A stretch of DNA of 58,380 nucleotides from an uncultured Pelagibacteraceae bacterium (lineage in GTDB: Bacteria > Pseudomonadota > Alphaproteobacteria > Pelagibacterales > Pelagibacteraceae): contig CACKXS010000005.1 in assembly GCA_902604305.1 (NCBI GenBank), forward strand, positions 1 to 58,380, read 5' to 3'. The notes below the pieces were generated by a model that saw only the letters and a list, made by a program, of their open reading frames with translations, searched no databases and was not told the DNA's origin. Shown one piece after another: positions 17,440 through 26,650 of this stretch. Every line of letters begins with the position of its first letter. Within the stretch, counting starts at the first letter, position 1. Position numbers and translations under genes: made by a program.

Positions 17440-18609
17440 ATGTTATTTACAAAACAGGAATATAAAGAAAGACTTAAAAAAGTTCAAAAATCAATGCAAG
17501 AAAAAGGCATTGAACTATTAATTTCTCAAGATACTAACAATATGAATTACCTTACAGGTTATGACGCTTGGTCATTTTATTATGCTCAGTGTGTAATAGT
17601 ACATGTTAATGCAGAGGAACCTTTATGTTTTGTAAGAGCACAGGATGCAGGTGGAGCCTATATAAAAACTTATTTAAAAGATGAAAATATTATTGTTTAC
17701 GACGAAAAATATATACATGTTTGGCCAATACATCCTTACGATAGATTAATTGAAATTATTAAAGAAAGAAAATGGGATAAACTAAGTATAGGTGTGGAGA
17801 TGGATAGCCACTATTTTACTGCTTACTCACATGAAAAATTAAAAGATGGTTTGCCTAACGCTAAAATTAGAGATTGTGAGAGATTAGTTAACTGGGTGAG
17901 GCTGGTTAAATCTGATGAAGAGATTAAGTATATGAAAATAGCATCTCAAATTACTCAGCTAGGAATGAAAACTGCATTCGAAGCAATTAATCCTGGAGTA
18001 AGACAATGCGATGCGGTTGCAAAAATATATTCTACATTAATAAGTGGAACTAAAGAGCATGGTGGAGATTATTCTTCAATTGTACCTCTGATACCAACAG
18101 GCAAAGGAACATCTGCCTCACATTTATCTTGGACAGATGATAAATTTGTCGAAGGAGAAGCATCAATAATTGAAATATCAGGAGTATATAAAAAATATCA
18201 TTGCCCTATGGCTAGAACAGTATTGTTAGGAAAACCTGATCAAAAAAAAATAGACACAATGAAAAGAACAAGAGAAGCACTACAAGCAGGTATCAATGTA
18301 ACAAAACCTGGAAATACCGCGGATGATGTAGCTCAAGCATTTTGGAAAGTCTTAGACAAATATGGAATAGAAAAAAAATCTAGAACGGGATATTCAATAG
18401 GCATAGGTTATCCACCAGACTGGGGCGAACATACACTTAATATTCAAAAAGGAGACAAAACTATTTTACAAAAAAATGTTTGTTTTCATATGATTGCAGT
18501 AATGCAGTTCGGAGATTGGGGAGTTGAAAGCAGTGAATCAATTAGAGTTTCAGAAAATGGAGCAGAGAATTTTTATAAATTTCCTGATGAATTACATATC
18601 AAAGAGTAA
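17440..18609 (+). CDS. doeA: Ectoine hydrolase, M24 family (DoeA/EutD)
   Basis: The 389-aa creatinase/prolidase-fold enzyme opens the ectoine ring to N-acetyl-diaminobutyrate. Diagnostic stretches I recognise are NYLTGYDAWSFY near residue 40, GVEMDSHYF, GGDYSSIVPLIPTG, KYHCPMARTVLLG and YPPDWGEHTL. Length matches DoeA (about 390-400 aa). It sits directly after the EutA-like gene and before two small exported proteins and a PotABCD importer. The deacetylase EutE/DoeB and the EutB/EutC pair are not in this window. Creatinase is the main alternative but fits less well. Confidence 0.85.
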   Translation: MLFTKQEYKERLKKVQKSMQEKGIELLISQDTNNMNYLTGYDAWSFYYAQCVIVHVNAEEPLCFVRAQDAGGAYIKTYLKDENIIVYDEKYIHVWPIHPYDRLIEIIKERKWDKLSIGVEMDSHYFTAYSHEKLKDGLPNAKIRDCERLVNWVRLVKSDEEIKYMKIASQITQLGMKTAFEAINPGVRQCDAVAKIYSTLISGTKEHGGDYSSIVPLIPTGKGTSASHLSWTDDKFVEGEASIIEISGVYKKYHCPMARTVLLGKPDQKKIDTMKRTREALQAGINVTKPGNTADDVAQAFWKVLDKYGIEKKSRTGYSIGIGYPPDWGEHTLNIQKGDKTILQKNVCFHMIAVMQFGDWGVESSESIRVSENGAENFYKFPDELHIKE

Positions 18610-19235
18610 TGAAAAAACTTTTAGGGATTGTTTTTCTAGGTTTGTTATTAAGTACAAGCGCTCATTCAGATAATATTAAAGATTTTATGATTGAAAACAT
18701 AAGCATTGGAGATAGTGCTTTAGATTATTTTAATCAGTCACAAATAGAAAATAGCGAACTTGATTGGCATAATTATAGTTATAAAGAGTATTCAACTTCA
18801 CTTTTATCGGGAAAAGGAATTTATGATTGGTTTAAAATTAGTTATAAAAGTGATGATGATAATTTTATAATCGAAGGAATAGTTGGAATAGTTGTAAAAA
18901 AAAAATATGATAATGATAAATGTAACAAGGAACTAGATGCTGTAGCCTTAGATCTATCGAAATTATTTAAAAATACCAATCAAAAAAAAAAGAAATTATT
19001 CAGAGTTGATTATAATCCAAGAAAAATTTTCCAAGAACCAAGTCAATCAGGAAAAAGTATAGCAACTAGTATTTCCTTTGATTTTAAAGATGGAGGAAAA
19101 ATAATTTTGTCATGTTATGATATGGATAAAGTAACAAATCAAATTGACTCACCAATAAAAGATATTAATCAATTTGACACATTCAGAATTGATATTAGAA
19201 GCAAAATTCTTATAAATTATTTAGAAAAAGTTTGA
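18609..19235 (+). CDS. Exported hypothetical protein
   Basis: The 208-aa protein has a signal peptide (KKLLGIVFLGLLLSTSAHS, cleavage near residue 21) and a soluble, Lys/Asp-rich mature part with no motif I recognise. Two cysteines in the mature chain (in DKCNKE and ILSCYD) could form a disulfide in the periplasm. Its ATG overlaps the doeA stop by one base, so it is translationally coupled. Function unknown; a small periplasmic protein linked to the neighbouring exported TPR protein is plausible. Confidence 0.8.
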   Translation: MKKLLGIVFLGLLLSTSAHSDNIKDFMIENISIGDSALDYFNQSQIENSELDWHNYSYKEYSTSLLSGKGIYDWFKISYKSDDDNFIIEGIVGIVVKKKYDNDKCNKELDAVALDLSKLFKNTNQKKKKLFRVDYNPRKIFQEPSQSGKSIATSISFDFKDGGKIILSCYDMDKVTNQIDSPIKDINQFDTFRIDIRSKILINYLEKV

Positions 19236-19243
19236 AAAAAATT

Positions 19244-19804
19244 ATGAAAAAGTTATTACAATTCATCATTTTAAGCCTGTTAGTCTTTAGCAATGTGGGC
19301 GCTGAAAAAAAAGATAATGAATTAAACAAACTATTTAAACTTCTCAAAAATAGTGAAAATACAAAGGCTATAGAAATAGAAAATAAAATATGGAAAATTT
19401 GGTCAACACACCCATCTGAGGATAGACGAGGTTATAGATTAACAGAATTGTTAGCTCAAGGGTCGTTATTAATCAATCAAAGAAAATTAAATAAAGCCTA
19501 TGGACTTTTTTCTCAGATAATTTTAGAGGATCCTAAATGGGCTGAAGCTTGGAATAAACGCGCAACAGTTCTTTATATGATGGGCAACTATGAACAGTCT
19601 CAAAACGATATAAACGAAGTACTTAAGATTGAAAAAAGACACTTCGGAGCATTATCCGGGCAGGGCTTGGTTCAAATTGAATTAAAAAATTATGATAAAG
19701 CTATTGAAAGTTATAAAGAAGTACAAAAATTATATCCATCTATGGAAGCACCAAAGGTAATGATTCCACGTATAAAAAAATTAATTAAAGAACAATCAAT
19801 ATAA
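19244..19804 (+). CDS. Exported TPR-repeat protein
   Basis: A signal peptide (residues 1 to about 20, ending FSNVGAE) is followed by two or three tetratricopeptide units, clearest in AEAWNKRATVLYMMGNY and HFGALSGQGLVQIELKNY. I use the ATG at 19244 (186 aa), since the longer frame would need a TTG at 19232 inside the previous gene's stop region. TPRs bind partner proteins, so it may scaffold a periplasmic complex. The preceding exported protein is co-transcribed. No enzymatic motif is visible. Confidence 0.85.
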   Translation: MKKLLQFIILSLLVFSNVGAEKKDNELNKLFKLLKNSENTKAIEIENKIWKIWSTHPSEDRRGYRLTELLAQGSLLINQRKLNKAYGLFSQIILEDPKWAEAWNKRATVLYMMGNYEQSQNDINEVLKIEKRHFGALSGQGLVQIELKNYDKAIESYKEVQKLYPSMEAPKVMIPRIKKLIKEQSI

Positions 19805-19877
19805 AAAATATAGTAAAAACAACTATAAGAAGTAATTATTAATTAATCCTTGAATTAATCTTTATCTAATGTTTTAA

Positions 19878-20972
19878 ATGCGCATGTCTCAAAAAGATAG
19901 TTTCGTAAAATTCGAGAAGGTAGATAAAAGTTACGATGGTGAAATATTAGTCGTTAAAGATTTAAATCTTGATGTTCCAAAAGGTGAGTTTTTAACCATG
20001 CTAGGACCTTCTGGATCAGGTAAGACAACAGTATTAATGATGTTAGCTGGATTTGAAACTCCAACAAGCGGAGAAATTTATTTAGATGGAAATCCAATAA
20101 GTAGTATTCCTCCAAATAAAAGAGGAATAGGCATGGTCTTTCAAAATTACGCTTTATTTCCTCACATGACTGTAAAAGAAAATTTAGCATTTCCACTTGA
20201 AGTTAGAAAGATGCAAAAATCCGAAATCGATGAAAAAGTTGGAAACGCACTTGCAATGGTTGAATTACAAGATTTTGGAAATCGAATGCCTTTACAATTA
20301 TCTGGAGGACAACAACAACGTGTTGCATTAGCAAGATCATTGGTGTTTGAACCAAGATTAGTTTTAATGGATGAGCCACTTGGAGCGCTTGATAAAAATT
20401 TAAGAGAGCAAATGCAGTATGAAATTAAACACATTCATGAAAAAATTGGAATAACAGTAGTTTATGTAACTCATGATCAAAGTGAAGCGTTAACGATGTC
20501 AAATCGAATTGCAGTATTTAACGATGGAAAAATACAACAAATTTCTTCACCAGATGTTTTATATGAAAAACCAAATAGTTCTTTTGTTGCTCAATTTATT
20601 GGAGAGAACAATCAGCTAAAAGGAAAAGTGAAATCAATTAATGGAGAAAATTGTATTGTTACTACTGAATCAGGAGACGACATTCATGCTTTAAAAGTAA
20701 ATGTAAATAACAATGGTGATGGTTCATTAGTTTCATTAAGACCCGAAAGAGTAGCTATTAATTCATCAGAAAATTTTGAAAATAATTTTGACGCAAAAGT
20801 AAAAGAATTAATATATTTAGGTGATCATATAAGATCTCGTGTTGAAATTTGTGGAAATGATCAATTTATAGTTAAAATTCCAAACTCTTATAAGGGAGCA
20901 AATCTAAAAGAAGGCGCTACAGTAAAACTATCTTGGAAAGCTTCAGATTCTAGAGCTTTAGACCTTAATTAA
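19878..20972 (+). CDS. Spermidine/putrescine-type ABC importer, ATP-binding protein (PotA-like)
   Basis: The 364-aa ATPase shows Walker [10 protein letters not shown], signature LSGGQQQRV, Walker B LVLMDEPLGALDK and switch HDQSEAL. A C-terminal TOBE-like domain of about 100 residues is typical of PotA and FbpC-type transporters. The start may be the ATG at 19878 or the second ATG at 19884; the protein differs by two residues. It is followed by binding-protein and two permease genes. The cargo is a polyamine or similar cation, not fixed by sequence. Confidence 0.92.
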   Translation: MRMSQKDSFVKFEKVDKSYDGEILVVKDLNLDVPKGEFLTMLGPSGSGKTTVLMMLAGFETPTSGEIYLDGNPISSIPPNKRGIGMVFQNYALFPHMTVKENLAFPLEVRKMQKSEIDEKVGNALAMVELQDFGNRMPLQLSGGQQQRVALARSLVFEPRLVLMDEPLGALDKNLREQMQYEIKHIHEKIGITVVYVTHDQSEALTMSNRIAVFNDGKIQQISSPDVLYEKPNSSFVAQFIGENNQLKGKVKSINGENCIVTTESGDDIHALKVNVNNNGDGSLVSLRPERVAINSSENFENNFDAKVKELIYLGDHIRSRVEICGNDQFIVKIPNSYKGANLKEGATVKLSWKASDSRALDLN

Positions 20973-21084
20973 GCTAGTTAATTAAAGCAAAATCTATCAA
21001 AAAAACTTTTTGCAGTCTTTAAGTAATTATGTTTTACTTTCTCCGTTAAAACTTAAATTAAATTTAATTTAAAGGGGAAAATAA

Positions 21085-22146
21085 ATGAGAAAAGCAATCA
21101 AAGCAGCTTTTTTTGGCTTAATCTCAATGGCGTTTGTAGGATCTGCAATTGCAGATATTACTTTCGTTTCTTGGGGTGGTGCTTATACAGCCAGTCAACA
21201 AAAAGCTTATATAGATACTTGGAGCAAAGGTTCAGGGGTTACTGTTGAAAGTTACAATGGTGGTCTTGGAGAAATCAAAGCACAAGTGGAAGCAGGAAAT
21301 GTAACTTGGGATGTAGTAGACGTACTTCCAGACCAAGCTATTACAGGATGTGATGAAGGTTTATTTGCAAAAGTAGACCAAAGCGAGTTTATAAATGATA
21401 TGGTTGTACCACCAGTATCAGAGTGTGTAGTTCCACAAATTTTTTGGGCTTACACTGCATTTTATGACAAAGCAGCATTCCCTGGAAAAAAACCAAAAAA
21501 CATTAAAGATTTCTTTGATGTTAAAAAATTTCCTGGAAAAAGAGGAATACATACTTGGGCAAACGCTTTAATCGAAATGGCACTAGTTGCTGACGGAGTT
21601 AAAGCAAGCAAAGTATACGAAGTAATGGGAACTCCTGAAGGAATAGACAGAGCATTTGCAAAACTAGATACAATTAAAGATCATGTTGTATTTTGGTCAG
21701 CAGGTTCTAAACCACTTGAGCTAGTATCAAGCGGTGAAGTTGTTATGTCATTAGCATACAATGGTAGAATTGGTGCTGCTATCCTTTCAGAAGGTAAAAA
21801 CTTCGAATACATTTGGGATGCTACGGTTCTTGAACAAGAATATCTTGTGGCAATCAAAGGTGGAAATGAAGCTGAAGCACTTGAGTTTATGGCTCATGCT
21901 TCATCAGCAGAATCAAATGCTGAACAAGCTAAATACATTCCATATGGCCCTATGAGAAAATCTAGTATTGATATTATCAAAAAAGGTGAACCTTGGTTCA
22001 TAAAAGAAGGTGGTAATATTGATATCTTACCTCACATGCCAACAACTCCAAAAGTTCTAAAAAGAGCTGTTATAGCTGACCCAGAGTGGTGGGCTGACAA
22101 TGGAGCTGAAATTCACGAAAGATTTGGTGCTTGGAAAGGTAGCTAA
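21085..22146 (+). CDS. Polyamine-type ABC substrate-binding protein (PotD-like)
   Basis: The 353-aa periplasmic protein has a signal peptide ending near AIA (residues 22-24). The mature N-terminus DITFVSWGGAYT is typical of the PotD/iron-type class. It lies between the ATPase and permease genes and is followed by a strong intrinsic terminator. A purine-rich ribosome site aaagggg precedes the ATG. Spermidine/putrescine is the default family ligand, but this clade includes binders of other amines and organic acids. Confidence 0.9.
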   Translation: MRKAIKAAFFGLISMAFVGSAIADITFVSWGGAYTASQQKAYIDTWSKGSGVTVESYNGGLGEIKAQVEAGNVTWDVVDVLPDQAITGCDEGLFAKVDQSEFINDMVVPPVSECVVPQIFWAYTAFYDKAAFPGKKPKNIKDFFDVKKFPGKRGIHTWANALIEMALVADGVKASKVYEVMGTPEGIDRAFAKLDTIKDHVVFWSAGSKPLELVSSGEVVMSLAYNGRIGAAILSEGKNFEYIWDATVLEQEYLVAIKGGNEAEALEFMAHASSAESNAEQAKYIPYGPMRKSSIDIIKKGEPWFIKEGGNIDILPHMPTTPKVLKRAVIADPEWWADNGAEIHERFGAWKGS

Positions 22147-22170
22147 TAATTCGTAGTATAATTTAAAAAA

Positions 22171-22195
22171 GGCGAGATTTTTATCTCGCCTTTTT
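22171..22195 (+). terminator. Intrinsic terminator after the PotD-like gene
   Basis: An 8-bp stem ggcgagat/atctcgcc (22171-22178 with 22183-22190) and a tttt loop are flanked by A6 and a run of nine T's. It stands 24 nt after the binding-protein stop and before the permease genes. It should stop most transcripts and allow limited read-through to 22234 and beyond. Confidence 0.92.
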
Positions 22196-22233
22196 TTTTA
22201 TTGTATAATAATTTTATTGAATAAAATAACTTT

Positions 22234-23493
22234 ATGAGTCAAACACAATCGTCAACAGGTCCAATATTAACAACTGATGGAATTCCATTAAAAGTCAGTC
22301 TTAAAAAAGCTGAACGTATAAATAAAATTAGAGCATTTCTTTTAGTATCTCCTCTTTTGATATTTATATTAGTTACATTTTTAGTTCCAATAGGTGATAT
22401 GCTAGCTCGTAGCATAGACGACAGACAAATTAATACAGTTTTCCCAAAAACTTTTGAAGTTTATAAAAAATGGGACAGAAAAGGGTTACCTTCTGAAGAA
22501 GTTTATAAAACAATGTTTTTTGAACTAAAAAATAGTGAAGGTTATAGCGTTGGTAAAGCAAGCACTAGAATGAATTATTCTAAATCTGGTTGGAAAAGTT
22601 TATTAAAAAAATCTAAAAGGAAATTTAAAAAAATTGAAGAAGGTCCTTACAAAGAGCAGATGATTGCAATTGATAAAAAATGGGCTGACCCTGAATATTG
22701 GCTAGCTCTTGGACAAATGGTTGACCCTACAACCATGGGATATTATTTGAATGCTGTTGATTTAAAATACGATTCAAGCAAAAATATAGTTCAACAAAAA
22801 GAAAATAGACGAATTTATAACAAAACGTGGATTAAAACGTTTAAAGTAAGTATTTTAGTTACATTATTTTGCTTGCTCCTAGGATACCCAATTTCATATT
22901 TACTTGCAACGCTCCCTATGAAATATAGCAATCTTTTAATGATATGCGTATTGTTGCCTTTTTGGACATCTTTGCTAGTTCGAACTGTTGCTTGGATGGT
23001 AATGTTGCAACAGAAAGGTGTTCTAAATAATCTATTGGTCATGTCAAATTTGATAGCAGATGAGAATCGCTTCCAATTAATGTACAATCAAACAGCAGTC
23101 GTTATAGTGATGACACAAATTCTACTGCCTTTTATGGTCTTACCTCTATATAGCGTAATGAAAACTATTTCACCAACATATATGAGAGCAGCTTTAAACC
23201 TTGGAGCTTCTCCGATGCATGCATTTTATAAAATTTATATGCCAAATTCAGTTCCAGGAGTAAGCGCAGGGTGTTTACTCGTATTTATAATTGCGATTGG
23301 ATACTACATCACCCCTGAACTTGTAGGTGGTAAGGATGGACAAATGGTAGGAAACTGGATTGCTTATCATTTAAAAACAACATTGAATTGGGGACTTTGT
23401 GCTGCATTAGGAGCTATACTTTTAGCAATGATGACTGTTTTGTATTGGGCTTATAATAAAATAGTAGGAATAGAAAATATTAAATTAGGATAA
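22234..23493 (+). CDS. Polyamine-type ABC importer permease (PotB-like) with a large periplasmic insert
   Basis: The 419-aa permease has one helix at about residues 35-57, then a roughly 150-residue polar insert (about 58-207), then the usual five-helix BPD core with the EAA loop AALNLGASPMHAFYKIYMPNS. Normal PotB proteins are near 280 aa, so the extra loop between the first and second helix is notable. By the positive-inside rule it would lie in the periplasm, facing the binding protein. It pairs with the permease gene that follows after 2 nt. Confidence 0.9.
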   Translation: MSQTQSSTGPILTTDGIPLKVSLKKAERINKIRAFLLVSPLLIFILVTFLVPIGDMLARSIDDRQINTVFPKTFEVYKKWDRKGLPSEEVYKTMFFELKNSEGYSVGKASTRMNYSKSGWKSLLKKSKRKFKKIEEGPYKEQMIAIDKKWADPEYWLALGQMVDPTTMGYYLNAVDLKYDSSKNIVQQKENRRIYNKTWIKTFKVSILVTLFCLLLGYPISYLLATLPMKYSNLLMICVLLPFWTSLLVRTVAWMVMLQQKGVLNNLLVMSNLIADENRFQLMYNQTAVVIVMTQILLPFMVLPLYSVMKTISPTYMRAALNLGASPMHAFYKIYMPNSVPGVSAGCLLVFIIAIGYYITPELVGGKDGQMVGNWIAYHLKTTLNWGLCAALGAILLAMMTVLYWAYNKIVGIENIKLG

Positions 23494-23495
23494 TT

Positions 23496-24377
23496 ATGGC
23501 TTTACCTGCATACGCAACAACTGGACAAAGAATAGGGTACTATTCTTTTTTAACTTATTGTGCATTAGTTTTTTTCTTTTTAATTGCACCAATTTTTATA
23601 ATTCTTCCACTTTCATTTAGCGCATCACCATTTTTTGAGTTTACTAGAGAATTTATGAACTTTGAACCCGAAGCTTGGTCTCTTAGATGGTATAGGCAAA
23701 TGGTTGGTATTAGTAGCATAGGAGACACAACTGTAGTGTCTAATAAATGGATGCTCGGAACTAGAAATAGTTTTTTTATTGGAATTATAGCTACACTTCT
23801 TGCAACTGCATTAGGTACAGTTGCCGCCTTAGGCTTGAGTAGACCACACATGCCATTTAAAGCTGTTCTTATGGCAATATTAATTTCGCCGATGATTGTT
23901 CCATTAATCATAACTGCAGCAGGAATGTTTTTCTTTTATTCGAAAATTGGATTAACTCATACATATCTAGGATTAATTCTTGCACACACTGCTCTTGGAA
24001 CACCATTTGTTGTAATCACAGTTACAGCTACTTTAACTGGTTTTGATACCAATTTAATTAGAGCTTCGCAAAGTTTAGGAGCTGATACAATGCGAACATT
24101 TTTTAAAGTTATTATGCCTTTGATACTTCCTGGAGTAATTTCTGGTGGATTATTTGCATTTATTACTTCTTTTGATGAAGTTGTAATAGTTATGTTTGTT
24201 GGTAGCGTTGAACAAATAACTATACCAAAACAAATGTGGGCTGGACTGCGTCAAGAAACCAGTCCTGTTATCTTATGTATGGCAACATGTTTAGTAGCAC
24301 TATCAATAGCCTTATTAACAACTGTTGAGATGCTCAGAAGAAGATCTGAAAGATTAAGAGGAATCAAACAAAGATAA
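23496..24377 (+). CDS. Polyamine-type ABC importer permease (PotC-like)
   Basis: The 293-aa second permease has six hydrophobic helices and the EAA loop ASQSLGADTMRTFFKVIMPLILPG. It partners the preceding PotB-like protein in the heterodimeric channel. A short extra loop after the first helix (around VGISSIGDTTVVS) is present. It ends the transporter genes; the following FadN-like gene is 49 nt away in the same direction. Confidence 0.92.
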   Translation: MALPAYATTGQRIGYYSFLTYCALVFFFLIAPIFIILPLSFSASPFFEFTREFMNFEPEAWSLRWYRQMVGISSIGDTTVVSNKWMLGTRNSFFIGIIATLLATALGTVAALGLSRPHMPFKAVLMAILISPMIVPLIITAAGMFFFYSKIGLTHTYLGLILAHTALGTPFVVITVTATLTGFDTNLIRASQSLGADTMRTFFKVIMPLILPGVISGGLFAFITSFDEVVIVMFVGSVEQITIPKQMWAGLRQETSPVILCMATCLVALSIALLTTVEMLRRRSERLRGIKQR

Positions 24378-24426
24378 ATTTTATCATTTTCAGACAGACT
24401 ATTATAAGTTAAAAACCATTTCATTT

Positions 24427-26649
24427 ATGGAAATAAAAAAAGTTGTAATTATAGGATCAGGAACAATGGGAAGCGGCATAGCAGCTCATTTATGTAATGC
24501 AAACATTCCTGTGACACTGCTAGATTTGAAAACGGAAATTTCAAAAAATGCTAGAGAGAAAATATATAAATCAAGGCCTCCACTGTTAATAGATAAGTCA
24601 AAAATAAATAATATTAATGTAGGCAATATAAATGATGATTTTGATGTAGTAAAAGATGCTGATTGGATAGTTGAAGCCGTTGTAGAAAGAATCGACATCA
24701 AACATAATATTTATGAAAAAATTTTCAAATCAAGAAAAACAGGTGCAATTGTTTCATCTAATACGTCATCGATACCTATAAAAATTTTATCTGAAAAATT
24801 AACAGAAGAAGAAAAAAAAGATTTTTGTATTACGCACTTCTTTAATCCAGTTCGATATATGGGGCTATTAGAAATCGTAAAAAATGAAAATAATGATCTT
24901 GATAAAATTAATTCTTTAAAAAAATTTTGTGAGCAAGAACTAGGAAAAGGAGCAATAGTTTGTAATGATACTCCAGGCTTTTTAGGAAATAGAGTAGGAG
25001 TTTTCGCAATGCAAGTAGCAATGACAGAAGCTTTTAAAATGAAATTATCTATCGAGGAGGCGGATGCAGTATTTGGTCGCCCTATGGGAATACCAAAAAC
25101 AGGTGTATTTGGTTTATATGATTTGATTGGTATAGATTTAATGGCTGATGTTTTAAAAAGTTTTATAAAAGAACTTTCAAAAAATGATCCGTTTCAATTA
25201 GTTGCTAAAGAAATCCCATTAATTACAAAATTAATTCAAACAGGCTATACTGGAAGAAAAGGCAAAGGTGGCTTCTATAGAATGAATAAACAAAATAATC
25301 AAAAAATATTAGAAGCAATTAATCTTGAAACAGGCGAGTATTCTTCTTCAAAAAAAATTGATCTGGGTATTGATACTGTAAATTTAAATTTACTAATTAA
25401 TAGAAAAGATAAGTATGGCGAGTATGCATGGTCAGTGATTTCACAAATAATAAAATATGCATCATCATTAGTTCCTGGCATAACAAATAAATTTAATGAC
25501 ATTGATGAAGCTATGCGTCTTGGTTTTAATTGGGCTATGGGACCATTTGAAATGTTAAAATCAATTGGAGTTAAAAATTTCTTCGATCGTATTGATAGTT
25601 TTGAAAAAAATAAATTCTTAGAAAATTTATCAAAATCAAAAGATGAAAATTTTTATGGTGAAAGACAACAGTATACAAATATTGAAACTTTAGGAAAAAT
25701 TAAACCAAAAGCAATTAAAGTAGATAAAAATAAATCTGCAGAAATTTATAGATTTAAAGACTTCAATATTGTTGAGTTTACTACAAAAGCTTGCGCTTTA
25801 GACTACGATTCTATGGATTCGCTGAAAAATGCAACTGACAAACCTCTAATAATTATAAATGAAAGTATGCAATTTTCTGCAGGCGTAAATTTAACTTATA
25901 CTATGAATTTTGCAGATAAAGGTGATTTTAAATCTATAGAAAAATTTATTAAATATTTTCAAGAAACTTGTAAGCACTTAAAATATTCAGAACATCCAGT
26001 TATTTCAGCTCCATCTGGTCTGGTTTTAGGAGGGGGAGAAGAGGTAGCTATTCAATCAAATTTTGTAGTATCGCATACAAATATTGTAATGGGTTTGGTT
26101 GAAACAGGAGTAGGTCTTGTGCCAGCTGGAGGAGGATGCAAAGAAGTTTTATGGAGATGGTCTCAAACACCAGAGGCAAAAGAAGATCCTGATTTTGCTC
26201 CATTAAAAGTATTTAATATTATTGGTTATGGGACTACAGCAACCTCAACTGTTGAAGCTGAGCCACTAAAATTTTTAAGACCTGAAGATAAAAAAGTTAT
26301 GAATAGAAATAGTTTATTTGAAGTTTCAAAAAAATTAATATTAGAAAATAAAGATTTTACACCTCCAAAAGAATGTTCTTTCAATTTATCTGGAAAACCT
26401 CTTAAGGAAAAAATGATAAAAGTATTAGAAAAATTATATAATGAGAAGATTATACTAGATCATGGTATGGACGTTGGTTCAGAATTAGCAAATGTTTTAA
26501 GTGGAGGAGACACAACCATAAACAAAACTCTTTCTGAAGATGAATTGTATAAATTAGAATTAGAGTCTTTCATGAGACTAATAGAAACAAAAAAAACTCA
26601 AGAAAGAATTAAACATACTTTAAATACAGGTAAACTTTTAGTAAATTAG
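24427..26649 (+). CDS. 3-hydroxyacyl-CoA dehydrogenase / enoyl-CoA hydratase fusion (FadN type)
   Basis: The 740-aa bifunctional beta-oxidation protein has the dehydrogenase first (GSGTMGSGIAAH at residues 10-21, then THFFNPVRYM with the catalytic His) and the crotonase-like domain last (about 440-690, with SGLVLGGGEEVA and the acidic residues of MGLVETGVGLVPAGGG). This order matches FadN rather than FadB/FadJ, where the hydratase comes first. No thiolase or acyl-CoA dehydrogenase gene accompanies it. It is followed after 1 nt by a PhyH dioxygenase gene, so the pair may act on one substrate. Confidence 0.88.
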   Translation: MEIKKVVIIGSGTMGSGIAAHLCNANIPVTLLDLKTEISKNAREKIYKSRPPLLIDKSKINNINVGNINDDFDVVKDADWIVEAVVERIDIKHNIYEKIFKSRKTGAIVSSNTSSIPIKILSEKLTEEEKKDFCITHFFNPVRYMGLLEIVKNENNDLDKINSLKKFCEQELGKGAIVCNDTPGFLGNRVGVFAMQVAMTEAFKMKLSIEEADAVFGRPMGIPKTGVFGLYDLIGIDLMADVLKSFIKELSKNDPFQLVAKEIPLITKLIQTGYTGRKGKGGFYRMNKQNNQKILEAINLETGEYSSSKKIDLGIDTVNLNLLINRKDKYGEYAWSVISQIIKYASSLVPGITNKFNDIDEAMRLGFNWAMGPFEMLKSIGVKNFFDRIDSFEKNKFLENLSKSKDENFYGERQQYTNIETLGKIKPKAIKVDKNKSAEIYRFKDFNIVEFTTKACALDYDSMDSLKNATDKPLIIINESMQFSAGVNLTYTMNFADKGDFKSIEKFIKYFQETCKHLKYSEHPVISAPSGLVLGGGEEVAIQSNFVVSHTNIVMGLVETGVGLVPAGGGCKEVLWRWSQTPEAKEDPDFAPLKVFNIIGYGTTATSTVEAEPLKFLRPEDKKVMNRNSLFEVSKKLILENKDFTPPKECSFNLSGKPLKEKMIKVLEKLYNEKIILDHGMDVGSELANVLSGGDTTINKTLSEDELYKLELESFMRLIETKKTQERIKHTLNTGKLLVN

Positions 26650-26650
26650 A

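Noticed and set aside
17440-18609. Creatinase as the identity of the M24 enzyme, given an amidinotransferase in the window
   Set aside because: The motif wording (GGDYSSIVPLIPTG, YHCPMARTV, YPPDWGEHT) and the EutA neighbour match ectoine hydrolase better.
24427-26649. Carnitine dehydrogenase (CdhA) as the identity of the 740-aa dehydrogenase
   Set aside because: It has a full crotonase domain at its C-terminus and FadN-type order; CdhA is much shorter.
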